DNA of 64,000 nucleotides, from assembly GCA_013423325.1 (NCBI GenBank), contig BLJB01000007.1, forward strand, positions 1 through 64,000. The letters run 5' to 3'. Under the pieces are notes generated by a model that saw nothing but the letters and a program-made list of their open reading frames with translations, did no database searches and was not told the origin of the DNA. A program made the position numbers and the translations under genes. Positions 47,100 through 57,414 of this stretch are shown here, one piece after another (position 1 is the first letter of the stretch; the number at the start of each line of letters is the position of its first letter). The DNA is from Usnea hakonensis. Taxonomy: Eukaryota; Ascomycota; Lecanoromycetes; Lecanorales; Parmeliaceae.

Positions 47100-48371
47100 G
47101 GTGGTGGATTTGAACTTGGTCGTGTCGGGTCGTGGCTTATTTGCAGGAACACGTTCTTAAAACGGCGCGTCTGGGAAGGTGGGTGACTGCAGGAAGACGC
47201 AGTCACACTACACGTTCCGGGAAATGCGCTTGAAATATGTGAAATGTGTTAAGAGATATGTGTTATAAAATTGATCTTGGCACAATAGCTGATGCCAATG
47301 CATAACATTTAATCGCACTTGTTATCATCATTTGTGTACAACCTGCCAGTAGCCCTACCGTCAATTTCAATGACAGGAGACACTGCATCCCTGCAGCTAG
47401 ACCCTACGCTCCTGATAGCCAAAAGATGCGGCGGCATGGGGAAGAACTGGCTGGCGGGTTCCCTCAGAGCGGTGGTTTTGATGCTCATTTGACATTTCTT
47501 AAAAGGATGCATAATACTCAAAGTTCTACAACAGCTCAGCTTAACTTAAACGTTGACAGCGTGATTTTCGGATTTTGGACGTATAATATTTGTAGACACG
47601 ATCGAGCCCAAAAAAGCCAGCAGCCACGACTTATTCATGTACCTACCACATAAATTCACCTGTCCTCCACCTAACAAGCATTATGATCCCACAAGACCAT
47701 TTCCCCACCAAAGCTCTACACCCGCTTTTGAAGAGATCCTAGGACGTCACCATCTTCAACACCAACAGAGCTTCAACGTCCCGTCCCACTTCAAAGCCTG
47801 TCATAGCACCAAATCAGAAATGCTCTCTTAGCGCCGGTTTGATAGCGGGCTTGGTTGGATCCTGTGGTTTCGGCAGTGTTATTGGGATAGGATTGGGACT
47901 AATACTCTGCATATGGCGGTGAGACCGTTTGGAGCAATGTCCAGGTGCGGGGGTTGGCGGCTAGATTGCACGGTTGGGATTGTTGGGTGGTAAGAACGAC
48001 GTATATGAGTTGCTGCCTGCTACACCTTATGAAAAGGGGTTGGAGGAGCTAGAAGGGGTGCGGAGAGGGACTCGACGCGACGTTAATACATGACAAGGTG
48101 ATATCTGGGGGGTCATTTTGTAAGGATTGATATGTGGGGATGGAAATGACTACTTCTGGGGCCAGGCTTCGACCTAAGATAGCGAGTGGGCGGCTTCCAT
48201 TCTCTTCTTCAACCTGGTCATGGAGATTCGCAAAGCCCTTACTATGAATCTGCAGCATATAAGATATTTGATGCATAACAAAAAGAGCAACTACGGCAGC
48301 CCTCTCCATTATTGGCAAGTATCCTCGACCGATCGCAGGATTCATGCACGTCCCGTTATCTTTACTCATAT
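47100..48371. other. Intergenic, no supported gene
   Basis: Short frames only. A minus frame 48399-48049 extends in another phase past the end of the next gene and may be a 3' shadow. Confidence 0.5.
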
Positions 48372-50249
48372 CTAGTGCCAATATAGGGACCGTATCCAAA
48401 TCGGCGTCTCGGCGTGTGCTGGGTGGAAAGACCGAGGTCTTATCGTTGCCAGATTATAAATCAAGCTTCTCTTTTGTGGGGGGATTGGAGAATAGATATG
48501 CCTGATTGGTGCCTGAAAGAATTGACGATTTGCAAATGGCATTTTTCGTCGTATTGGATTAAAGGTTGAGGGCATATAACAAGACTCCAAAATCGGACCA
48601 GCGACTCTGAACCAGATACGGACTCTGGTATAGTCTTCTATCTTATCTTCCATGACAAAGTCCTGTCTGTATAATTCGTGACGCTGTCCAGGGGTATCTA
48701 TTACCTTGGGAAGAGCCGAGGATCGCTCATTGATCCTCGGAGATGCAATTTCTTCTATTCGCCGATAGGTCATACGGCACATGACTTCAGCACTGCATTT
48801 TTGCAAAGCTATCAGCCATTTGAGACATGTTACAGAAGCTTGACCTACCATATAATATCTTCGGTGTTTGAACCTTGATTCTCTTTACCGCAACTAGGGC
48901 ACTTCGTAGTCGGTGCCTCTTCCAGTCGAAAGATCATGCTCATGCCGATATGCTGTCCAGGCCTGACAATTTTAGTCCACGGTTCCGTCAAATCCAGATC
49001 TTTTTTGCGTCGAGTATCTTCTAGAGCGAATTGTCCAGTCTCAATCTTCTGCAGTCCCATGGTCTTGAAGCGAAGTCTTAATACTGCAACCAGTGCCTGT
49101 ACTCGCGTCATCCACTATGCTAATCTAACAAGGAGAAATACACCTACCTCAGCGGAGTCAATGAAATCTAGGTGAAAAGGAGTAATTCGACCACACGCAT
49201 CAAGCAAGACTACGGGAGTGGATAGAAGTATTTGAGGCGGTATCTCTTGGCTGCCCTTGAACATGGTTTTCAGTTCTTGTATCTCTCCTAAGGTCTGCTG
49301 CTGACTCTTGATCATGTTGTCGTTCTGGGTTACCCCTTGGAGTAAGATTTGCAACATTCGGTTCTGCAAAGGCGTTCCGCCTCTGGACAGTGTAAGCATT
49401 CCAAAGTCCGAAAGTTGACGAAACGATAGGAGACAAACCCCAGAAACGATTCTTGTAAAGTGGTCAACGCCTCCAATTGGGTAATAAGGTCTTGTAAGTT
49501 TGCGTTGGACTGAGCATTGGCCATACTCAGCGCGGTGAGTGCATCGTTATGACGCTGCCCAATCTCTTGTATTTGGGCCTTGATTTGTTCATGTTGAGCT
49601 TCGATTGACGAGGCTAATGATACTTGCTACTTACTCCGTTAGTAGGCTACCTCATGCTGGTTCTACACATTCGTGAAACAAACCGATTCCTTACCTTGAG
49701 GCCAATGTTTTCAATGAGATTTCTGTGTTCGGCATTGCGCTGCTCTTCCTCCTGCCTTTGCTTTCTTGGCCATGATAAGCGTCACTTTTCTGATTGAGAC
49801 TGTAACACTTACATCTCCAATGTAGCCAGTAGCATAAGAATGCGATCAGAGTGCCGTTGAATATCCGAGCGAAATTTAGCAACTTCGTTCTTTTTCACAA
49901 TGGTCCATCGTATCCCTAGCACACCATTCTTGAACGCCGCTAGACTCCACCTTTTCGAAGGGGTAGAGTCCAGGTCTTGGAACTTGCTGTTTCGCTGGAC
50001 GAATCCATCGATGCAAAGGCGACAACCGTCAACGGCAGTATTAACGGCTTTGACCTGAGCTTTTTGTGCCGGGCTGAATGAAAGGTTTTGAATGCCATCG
50101 AAAGCGTCTTTCAAGTTCGAGAGCTCTCGTCCCAGCTTTTGGTAATCAGCTTTAGCGCCATGGGCTTCATCAAGGCTCTTGACGGAATCGATGAGAAGGG
50201 TGATGCCAGCTATGAAGTCGCCTACGGAAAACCCGAATCCGACCGGCAT
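48372..50249 (-). CDS. Fungal ubiquitin-like-domain (ULD) protein with coiled coil
   Basis: Six exons: 50249-49813, 49764-49695, 49626-49439, 49382-49148, 49096-48849 and 48792-48372, giving 532 residues; introns are 48, 68, 56, 51 and 56 nt. The N terminus (MPVGFGFSVGDFIAGITLL) and about 140 helical residues match the N-terminal region seen in many fungal proteins of this type. A coiled coil follows (KQRQEEEQRNAEHRN, then QIKAQIQEIGQRHNDAL). The ubiquitin-like domain starts near residue 279: PPQILLSTPVVLLDACGRIT, then PFHLDFIDSAE and a helix ending FKTMGLQKIETGQF. Cys376-x2-Cys379 with Cys393 and Cys398 may bind zinc. Such proteins are abundant in Pezizomycotina and have no established function. 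The tail after residue 450 is poorly conserved-looking. Confidence 0.85.
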
Positions 50250-51199
50250 CGATATGTATATTCATTAGAGTTGAACCCGGTTATCGAGACAAATATGTTG
50301 GAGTATGGATTAAGATGAAAGCTGAGCAAGCGACTTTTGTGCACATTGTGGCTCAGCCGGCGAACTGGGAGAAGCCTTACCTCAGCCCCACCATAAAATG
50401 ACATCAACGCGCATAAGCACTGCCAAGCAGTACCCTCTAAGCATCAGTGAGGTATCCAAGCTGCTACTAGGTACAAGATCTTACTGGGGCTAGTGGTGGA
50501 GGTACACACAACGATCGTCTATGATTTATGCTAAAGGTTATGGGAGGATGTAGAATTGATTGTCCATTTATGTAGTAAGAGACCACTTACCCGAATAAGC
50601 CTCTGCCAAGCCTCTGCCGAGACCACGTGAGACCGTATATCATTCGTGTATCAAGGTAACGCGTCTGTTACGGGGGTGGGGGTCAGTACCACTCGGCCAC
50701 AAAAGAGCCACGGACCCCGCCATTACGAAAGTCCCTCACTGATACACTATTAATTAGTTACAGCGTCATACTTTAATTGCGAAACATGGGGCCGTCACAC
50801 CAATCTCATGGGTACATACATACCAGTTACTCCCTATTGCCTTTCTATGGTTCGTTATCAACGACGATGACACCCGTTAACATGGCGATCAAAGCTCTTC
50901 GAATATTCCTATACGGGGAGAATCACACTGCTCACACCCTCTCCTTTTCACTACTTTCTCCAGTGGCGGTCCTAAGGCCTACTAAAGATGTTGTGAGCCT
51001 TGCCAACCGACCACCCGGAATTGGATCTTAGCTGCGAAAGACCCAGCATTTTGAAGATTGCGAAAAGTTCAGTACACGTGATGGAGTTTCGATATTGAGC
51101 ATCATAAAAGCCATTTGTAAGAGAATTATATGAGAGTTCTGAATCCCCAGTCGCTCTTCTCGGTCAATAAGCCCGGGATGGTATCACTGGCAGCCTCAT
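50250..51199. other. Intergenic, no supported gene
   Basis: No motif or repeat seen; short frames only. It separates the ULD gene from the DUF6594 gene on the same strand. Confidence 0.6.
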
Positions 51200-52275
51200 T
51201 CATGACGATGATTGGACACCGGATATCTGCAGAAAGACCATCAACACTGCTGAATACCTGTGTAGACGTCAGCTACACAGTTCCGGGTTTATGTTTCTGG
51301 CAGAGCAAGGGATAAGAGTTACTCACGCAGCGGCAGCGGCCAAACTTTCAAACGGCTTTGCAACCGTAGTAATCGAGATCAAGGCCACAAAAAGCACTAT
51401 GAAAGCTGATATAACCCCGAGTCTTTGGACCAGGCCGCCAAGAAAAGCTAGTATCCACAGCGGCGCAATAAGCATGATGAGTCCCAGGACCATAATGAAA
51501 GTGGCAATGAAGCGGTCAATCTTTTCGTCAGAGAAATAGTGCACATTCTCATCGCTGTATCCTGGTGCATCTACGTCATTTTCTTTCCACAATTTAAGAA
51601 ACCGGAAGCGATGGGAATGCTCCAGCAATACTCGAAGCGGGCTCTTGGCTTTTGGAACGACGGAAAAAAGGTCAGAGGAACGTTTTATGTATTCAGTCTC
51701 GGCTTCGAGAATGGCGTTTCCATTATTATAAAACCAATTCTCAAGACTGGAGACGTCCTTTTTAGGTACTGGTGGACGTGCTTTTAGTTGCGAGTGTTGA
51801 AGCACCAGGTCATCTGAATCATTCATAAGCGTAATCATGTAGTGACCTTGAAAGCTCAGGACCAGATGGTAGAACAGGTGTACCCACACCAATTCCAAAG
51901 GTGCAGAACGTATCGAAGCATCACAGTTCAAGGTGATATGAAAGTCCACCTACTATATTCCCTAAGCAGGGGTCGAGCGTCCAACAGTAACTTCTTCCTA
52001 TCATGCTGCGTCTCCTCCCTAAAGGAGCCATTGTGCACATCTGGCGCATGTTCCTCGCGTTGTATCTTCTCTATAAGCTCCAAGTCCCGTTCCAGGCATG
52101 AGAGTTCATCCTGCAACCCAAGAACGACCTGAGCACTCAGGGCTCCAAAGCGCCGGAGAATAAAGAAGTCGTTGTCAGAGGCAACGAATCTGGAGAAAGC
52201 TTGATAGCCAAGGTATTTCCAAGGCTTTTGGTCAGTTTCTATCTTGCTCGGCTCCCAGGATGCCATTTCCATCAT
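51200..52275 (-). CDS. DUF6594 membrane protein
   Basis: Exons 52275-51954, 51846-51327 and 51257-51200 (introns of 107 and 69 nt) give 299 residues, the usual size of the family. Family landmarks run in order: KPWKYLGYQAFSRFVASDND then FFILRRFGALSAQVVLGLQD, a Glu-rich coiled segment, NGSFREE, SSLENWFYNNGNAI, and near the end HYFSDEKIDRFIATFIMVLG, where the membrane part begins. Three transmembrane helices follow; the last is rebuilt by the 58-nt third exon (AAAAAYSAVLMVFLQ), which confirms the splice. DUF6594 proteins occur widely in filamentous fungi with no known function. A telobox-like array (52491-52513) lies about 215 bases upstream. All three exons are needed for a normal C terminus. 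Confidence 0.92.
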
Positions 52276-53970
52276 GCGCTTGCGTGCAATCAGGGATACC
52301 GGAGCTAAGTGAGTGGCACGGTTAGAGTAGCTCGCTCACACGGACATGGAGTACATAGAATCGAGGCACCACTTAAGTGAGATCCACCTTGTAATCTTAG
52401 AGGGCACAGATGAATATGAGCCTTGAGGGAAATATGTGCAGGATGGGCGTATATGATAAATCGCCTAATTGGTGCAGTTCGATCTCAAGAGCCCTAGCCC
52501 TAGCCCTAATTTAGCTCTACAGCCGAAGTGTGCCGAGGTGCGCCAAACAACATCAGCATTCTTATATTGTTGTAGACTGATCCACGTGGAGTCACGCCCT
52601 GAATTGTTCGTTCTCCTCGCAATGCCTTTCTCTATCAGTTACGGTCACTCGACAAATCCCAAGTACGATGACACGGGGCTTCCTCAACAATTCCCCAACG
52701 CCAGGAATGCGGGCAAGTCCTCGAGGCGGAACGGTTCTCACCCAAAGAGATCGCACAAGGCGCAAAGTGAAACAATTTGCCCAGCCGGCGAGGTAATCAA
52801 GGGACCCAGAACGACAACTGCACATCCTCCACCACGATTTCCTTAAGTTCTGGATGTGCGAAGGTAAGCAAGTGTGGCAAAGCTTCAATATGTATAGTAT
52901 TCGTATAATCGTTGGTTTCATGATGGCAACCTTGTATATTGTCCATTTGCTAACGAGTCGACGTGGGACGAAACGTCCAGAGACCTCGGCGGTCCCAGCT
53001 CCCTGAAACAATCATACCGTCACGAACAGACCTCGGGAGAGAATGGCATGGACGTTGAGCAAATGGACATGAAGGAGACGAACATCTATAAAGGATATTG
53101 TGAAAAAGAGCATATTTGGCGTAGCGGTGGGGGACCTTGACTTCACACTATCAGCGCTCTCTACAAGGAGACCGTCAAACCCAGAGCAAGATTTAAGCTA
53201 CAGGTCTACAATGCTTTTTGTGTAGCATATCTGCCGCCGTCCAATCACGACATACTAGACTTTCCAGGTCACAATTACTGTGTCTGTCTTTGAGACGCGT
53301 TCCGCCATCGCTTTCGCCAGTCAATGATCAAAGGCATCTGTTTCGACAATCGAACAAGACCATGTAAGGTATTGCAATTTTGTGGTCATCATGGCCCTGC
53401 GAACGGCGAGTGGCACTATAGATTGGGCGTTTCAATGGCGCAACAAGGACTCTATATCTCGTGCATTCTATTCCTATTCCCAAATCATGTCTTGCAACAC
53501 AGTCGCTCCGCATTCTGAGAATGACGTTAGCGCTCTATGCATCGACTCTTCTTCAACCAACAGGACCTTATCAGAAGGGATAACTATGGGGAAGGACTGA
53601 TAGTCTAACATCACTGTCTCCTTGGCTTGTATCCCACCTTGCTGTTTAGCATTACATGCCATAAGGCCCTCTTCCAGCTCCTCTAATGATGATGGTGCAC
53701 TGCCTCTTATCATCTAATCCGCCTACCATGCAAGATAAGACAAAAATCAATAGACCGTAGGGTTTTGAGGGATTTAAGATGCAGGCTGTGGCGGGGCTGC
53801 GCAGAAACATGGAAGCCTCACTTCTCTACCCCGCCTCGCCAAACAAAAGATCCTACAAGGCGCAGGTTTGCTCTGCAACGCTTGAACCCGCATTATACTC
53901 GTACACAACCATACCCTATCTTCTATCAACGTCCTTTTGTTACGCCTGAATATCGACGTCTTAGTCAACA
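52276..53970. other. Intergenic, no supported gene
   Basis: Apart from the telobox-like array at 52491-52513, only short unrecognised frames are seen. Confidence 0.55.
52491..52513. promoter_or_regulatory. Telobox-like triple CCCTAG repeat, second site
   Basis: GCCCTAGCCCTAGCCCTAAT here nearly duplicates the array at 36724-36746. On the coding strand of the DUF6594 gene it reads as TTAGGG-type repeats. Confidence 0.5.
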
Positions 53971-54324
53971 ATGCCTTTAGATTTCCCAGAAGCTCATCGG
54001 CACGCTGGTGCAGAGGTTAGAAGGAAAGAAAAGTACACAAAATCGATGCCTCCTCCACCATTCATACGTGCAGAGGCTACAGGGAAGGAATGGAGGAAAG
54101 AACAGATGTCTGTTTCAGGATCCAGAGGACGGGTCTACGAGTATTGCACTCGTCCTTCAAACAGCGATGTGCGTCGCCAACCGGTCTACCAGTATTACAC
54201 CCGTCCTTCAACCAGCGAGGGGTGTCGCCAACCGGTCTACCAGAATCACACTCGTCCTTCAACCAGCGAAGTGTGTCTCCGTTGCGGAGTCTGCCAACAT
54301 GTTCATCCCAACGGCCATAGATGA
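53971..54324 (+). CDS. Small protein with three 17-residue repeats
   Basis: A single frame of 117 residues from an ATG in the context acaATGCC. Three 51-bp tandem units at 54133-54183, 54184-54234 and 54235-54285 encode VYEYCTRPSNSDVRRQP, VYQYYTRPSTSEGCRQP and VYQNHTRPSTSEVCLRC. The N terminus is basic with a PPPP stretch, and the end reads CLRCGVCQHVHPNGHR, a possible metal site. No signal peptide is seen. A downstream frame near 54356-54450 (PYHIVAGSHNHEDLYWPVCG) could be another exon. I recognise no family. Repeats with few frame-breaking changes suggest translation, but a spurious frame is possible. Confidence 0.45.
   Translation: MPLDFPEAHRHAGAEVRRKEKYTKSMPPPPFIRAEATGKEWRKEQMSVSGSRGRVYEYCTRPSNSDVRRQPVYQYYTRPSTSEGCRQPVYQNHTRPSTSEVCLRCGVCQHVHPNGHR
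54133..54285 (+). repeat. 51-bp tandem repeat, three units
   Basis: Units share gtctac at the start, cgtccttcaa in the middle and (for the first two) cgccaaccg at the end. Substitutions are scattered, and length is exactly preserved at 51 bases, a multiple of three. Confidence 0.85.
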
Positions 54325-55439
54325 CTTCTGGAGAAAGAACCTTTCACAGCAATAGATGTCCCACCTTATCACATTGTGGCAGGCTCGCATAATCATGAAG
54401 ATCTGTACTGGCCTGTTTGTGGTTGTTCTTTTGGAGGATCAGCAGCTCCCTAATTATTTTACACAATTGTTCATCCTAAAGCTACGGAATGACGGCTTTG
54501 CTATTGCTGCGCATGTGCCATCTGCCATGAAGTGTTTCAATTGGATCATACCAGCATGGGAAGCGAATTTGTTGAGAGAGGAACCCCCCGCTGTAGCAAC
54601 AACACTCTGTCATATCCACTGTCATACATATCCAGAAGCCGCTTCCCGATTTGTCTGACCAACTCCTTGCCCGTCAAAATGGCCCAGAAAGGTCTCTTAC
54701 AGTTTCAATAGAATGAATTCTTTCAGAATCTCGTTCATGGTAACGCACAGTCAGCTCCGCAACAGACGAGGCTGTAGACGCGCAATGTCGTACGAGGCGC
54801 GCGAGGCTGACGCTGCGAAGACTGAGCCACACTCCCGATCCTTCCCACCCCAGCCCCTGCCGAGCAAGAACTTCGAGGCTGTGTCAACACTCGGCGTAGC
54901 TCCAGGACACAGTGAGGCAGATCACATTTCACGTCCTCGTCAACGATCTCAAGTGCCTCATTTCTCGACCCATTATTGTCCAGAGAATAGGCAGCACCAC
55001 CTCCGTATCCCTTGACATCTACACACATACCCAAACAATCACCAATGGCCGGCGAAGTGACTCGAAAACAGCAAAAGGTGCAAATTACCGCTGGGGATCC
55101 CCCGTCTTTCCTCCGAGCAGGGAGTCCAGACAATAGATGGGAGAAAGCAAAGATGGGGCAAGAAATTACCAAACTACAACGGTCTGGACGGGCAGGGTAC
55201 AGCGGTTCTCCCCAAAGAGAGGTCATTCTGGACAAAAGCACGCTGGAAAGCGAGAAGTCTACCATGAGCAGTGAAAAATTCCAAGGTATTGAATGTAATC
55301 CAGCCATATCAATCTGCAGTACTAAAACAAAGAGTAGAATAATATTCCAGCCCGCGCTGCTTAACCCCAGTCGTCCAATCATCACTTCTCATAAATTCAT
55401 CACCATCGTCCCAATACCCTTCCTCCCCCCATCTTCCAA
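54325..55439. other. Intergenic, no supported gene
   Basis: Frames on both strands of 74-216 codons overlap heavily; none has motifs. A minus 216-codon frame (55385-54735) lacks recognisable content and is read as chance. Confidence 0.5.
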
Positions 55440-56938
55440 TCAATGCGAGCACGCCCACGTAAACAACTCCTCTTCAACCGGAAACACTTCCTCCGAAACC
55501 TTATGATCATACAACATCCTCCACGTCTCCCTCAACTGCCCCGGCACCTCATACGCCATCTCCTCATCCCTCAATATCAACCTCAGCAGATGCCTTTTCA
55601 AGCCCTCGGCCTCATTATCCACAAACGCGTCCCTGGCATGCATCATAGTCAGGTTGTTGAAAAAAACCATATCGCCCGGCTGCAGTTGGATCTCCATTGC
55701 GTGTTTGGCCGCAAGGGCGTGCAGCGCGTCGAGGGCGAGACGCTGGGTTGGGGAGAGGGGAGGTAGGGAAGGGGGCCGTGGGGCGCAGGGCGTGCCGGTG
55801 ATGCGGGCGCGGGAGAAGTTGAGGAGGACGCGGCCGGGGAGATGGTTTGGGAAGGCGATGGGGCGGGCATCGAAGGCGTTGGCGGGCGACGGACTGGGGG
55901 ATGGGGAATAAACTGTCAGCGTCTACACCTGTGATAGCGCGGAGAAGAGGCCGTAATGAAGAGCGATTTTGGACAGGGGTTAGAATACAGCTAGAGAGAT
56001 CTTCTTACCTGACCATTGTCCAATTGCAGCAAAGAGCATGCGCGAGTTCCGGTCTGAGCGACGCGAGCTCCTCGTACACGGCGGTTGAGTCCGCTAGATA
56101 GAGGCTCCCGCCACTCTCGCTTCGAGAAATAGTGAACAGGGACACAATATCTCCATTATCAGTATGGAAAGGCTGTCGCGAGGGGCAATCAGTTCTTCGC
56201 GTCTTGAAAAGCGGGGCTAAAACGTGGCGGACTCACAATATCTCGATTCTGATTGGGCGGGCCATGGTAGGTGGTAGCCTTGTCCTTTTCTCCGGCCGGC
56301 ATGGAGGTAATGTGCTCTTTAAATCACACGTCAGAAAAAACGATCATTCATCACTACAACTGTGCCAATGGAACAGGCATCTCAAACTAACGCAGAACGG
56401 TATTATCCCCGCCTTCGCGACCAGCCATGCCTCGCTTGCCACCGACATGGCTCGACAGGCCCGCATGTATAATGACATTCTCTCGATCGTCATAGCGGGA
56501 GGACTCAATGCCGCTGATGACAAGGAACTGCTGATTGCCGTAGAGGGTATTGAGGACGTCCCTCAACTTGGCGCGCAGAGCGCGTGTTAAGGGGAAATTT
56601 CTAGGGCTGATTCTCGAGAACGGTAGGTTCAGATCTGCTCGAAAAGTTTAATTTTGTGGTTATACCGGCGAAGGATTCTGGGAATGCATACCCGAGAAGT
56701 GTCTCATGCTGTGCTCGACATCTTCAGCCTCGTCGGGGGAGAGATGCCAGACGTGTGGACCCTGCCTATTGAATTTCAGGACCCGCTTGACGGATGTATC
56801 TCTGGGCAGATCTGCGTCATGTGTGACAGAGGCTTGCGAGCATTTCCGCTCAGTGATGGATAGCACAAAGGGATTGGAATCGGTTGAGGGGTAGTAGCCT
56901 GATGAATCGTGGAGATCAATGAGCGCGTGAGGAGCCAT
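55440..56938 (-). CDS. TauD/TfdA-family Fe(II)/2-oxoglutarate dioxygenase
   Basis: Five exons: 56938-56692, 56634-56392, 56316-56237, 56172-56009 and 55893-55440, giving 395 residues; introns are 57, 75, 64 and 115 nt. Iron ligands are His193 and Asp195 in PFHTDNGDIVSLF and the distal His330 in NNLTMMHARDAF; the 2-oxoglutarate-binding Arg lies in RHLLRLILRD. Other conserved blocks are KFNRQGPHVWHLSPDE, QQFLVISGIE, ENVIIHAGLSSHVGGKRG and QPGDMVFFNN. Fungal relatives hydroxylate small molecules or tailor secondary metabolites; the substrate is unknown. The last intron could alternatively run from GTCAGG to GTGTAG, changing a few residues; I prefer the stronger GTAAGA donor with a CTGAC branch site. 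Third positions in exon 5 are very C-rich. It lies downstream of, and on the same strand as, a Zn2Cys6-type gene. Confidence 0.88.
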
Positions 56939-57414
56939 GAATCCTGATAGTCTATAATAGCGCTTGGATCATATGTCTCATTTATAACTAGTCCATGGGC
57001 ATAATAAAGGGAACGAATCTCGTGGGGCTCCGCAGAGCCGCATCTACTCAAACCTAGCAACCAGTGCCATTAGCTCCTTGTGATTCCTTCCGACAGCGAA
57101 TTCATCCCCCACTTTGCTTGCATAAAAACGTCAAGATACGATAGGCCATCGAACACGGGTCGCAGGCATGCTGCATGCATTGCGAGATGCAGTGCCAAGG
57201 AAATCGGGAGTGTTTTCGCAGATTATTGCCAATTCAAGCTACTCTTCTGCAGGCGTGAACAAGCCCGTGGGGGTCTAGAGCGGGGTGATTGCTAGCGGTG
57301 TGTACTTTTCACCCACGAATTTCACGTCAGTAGGGTGCATACAACAATGTCGGAGATGTGATTGTACGTACCATAATTGCATCGAACCACACCAAGTAAG
57401 CGGTAGCGCAGATC
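56939..57414. other. Spacer between regulator and dioxygenase genes
   Basis: About 475 bases hold the promoter of the dioxygenase gene and the 3' end of the regulator gene. No separate gene is seen. Confidence 0.5.

Noticed and set aside
54735..55385. 216-codon minus frame
   Set aside because: Hydrophobic start but no motifs; overlapped by equally long plus frames; no splice signals linking it to neighbours.
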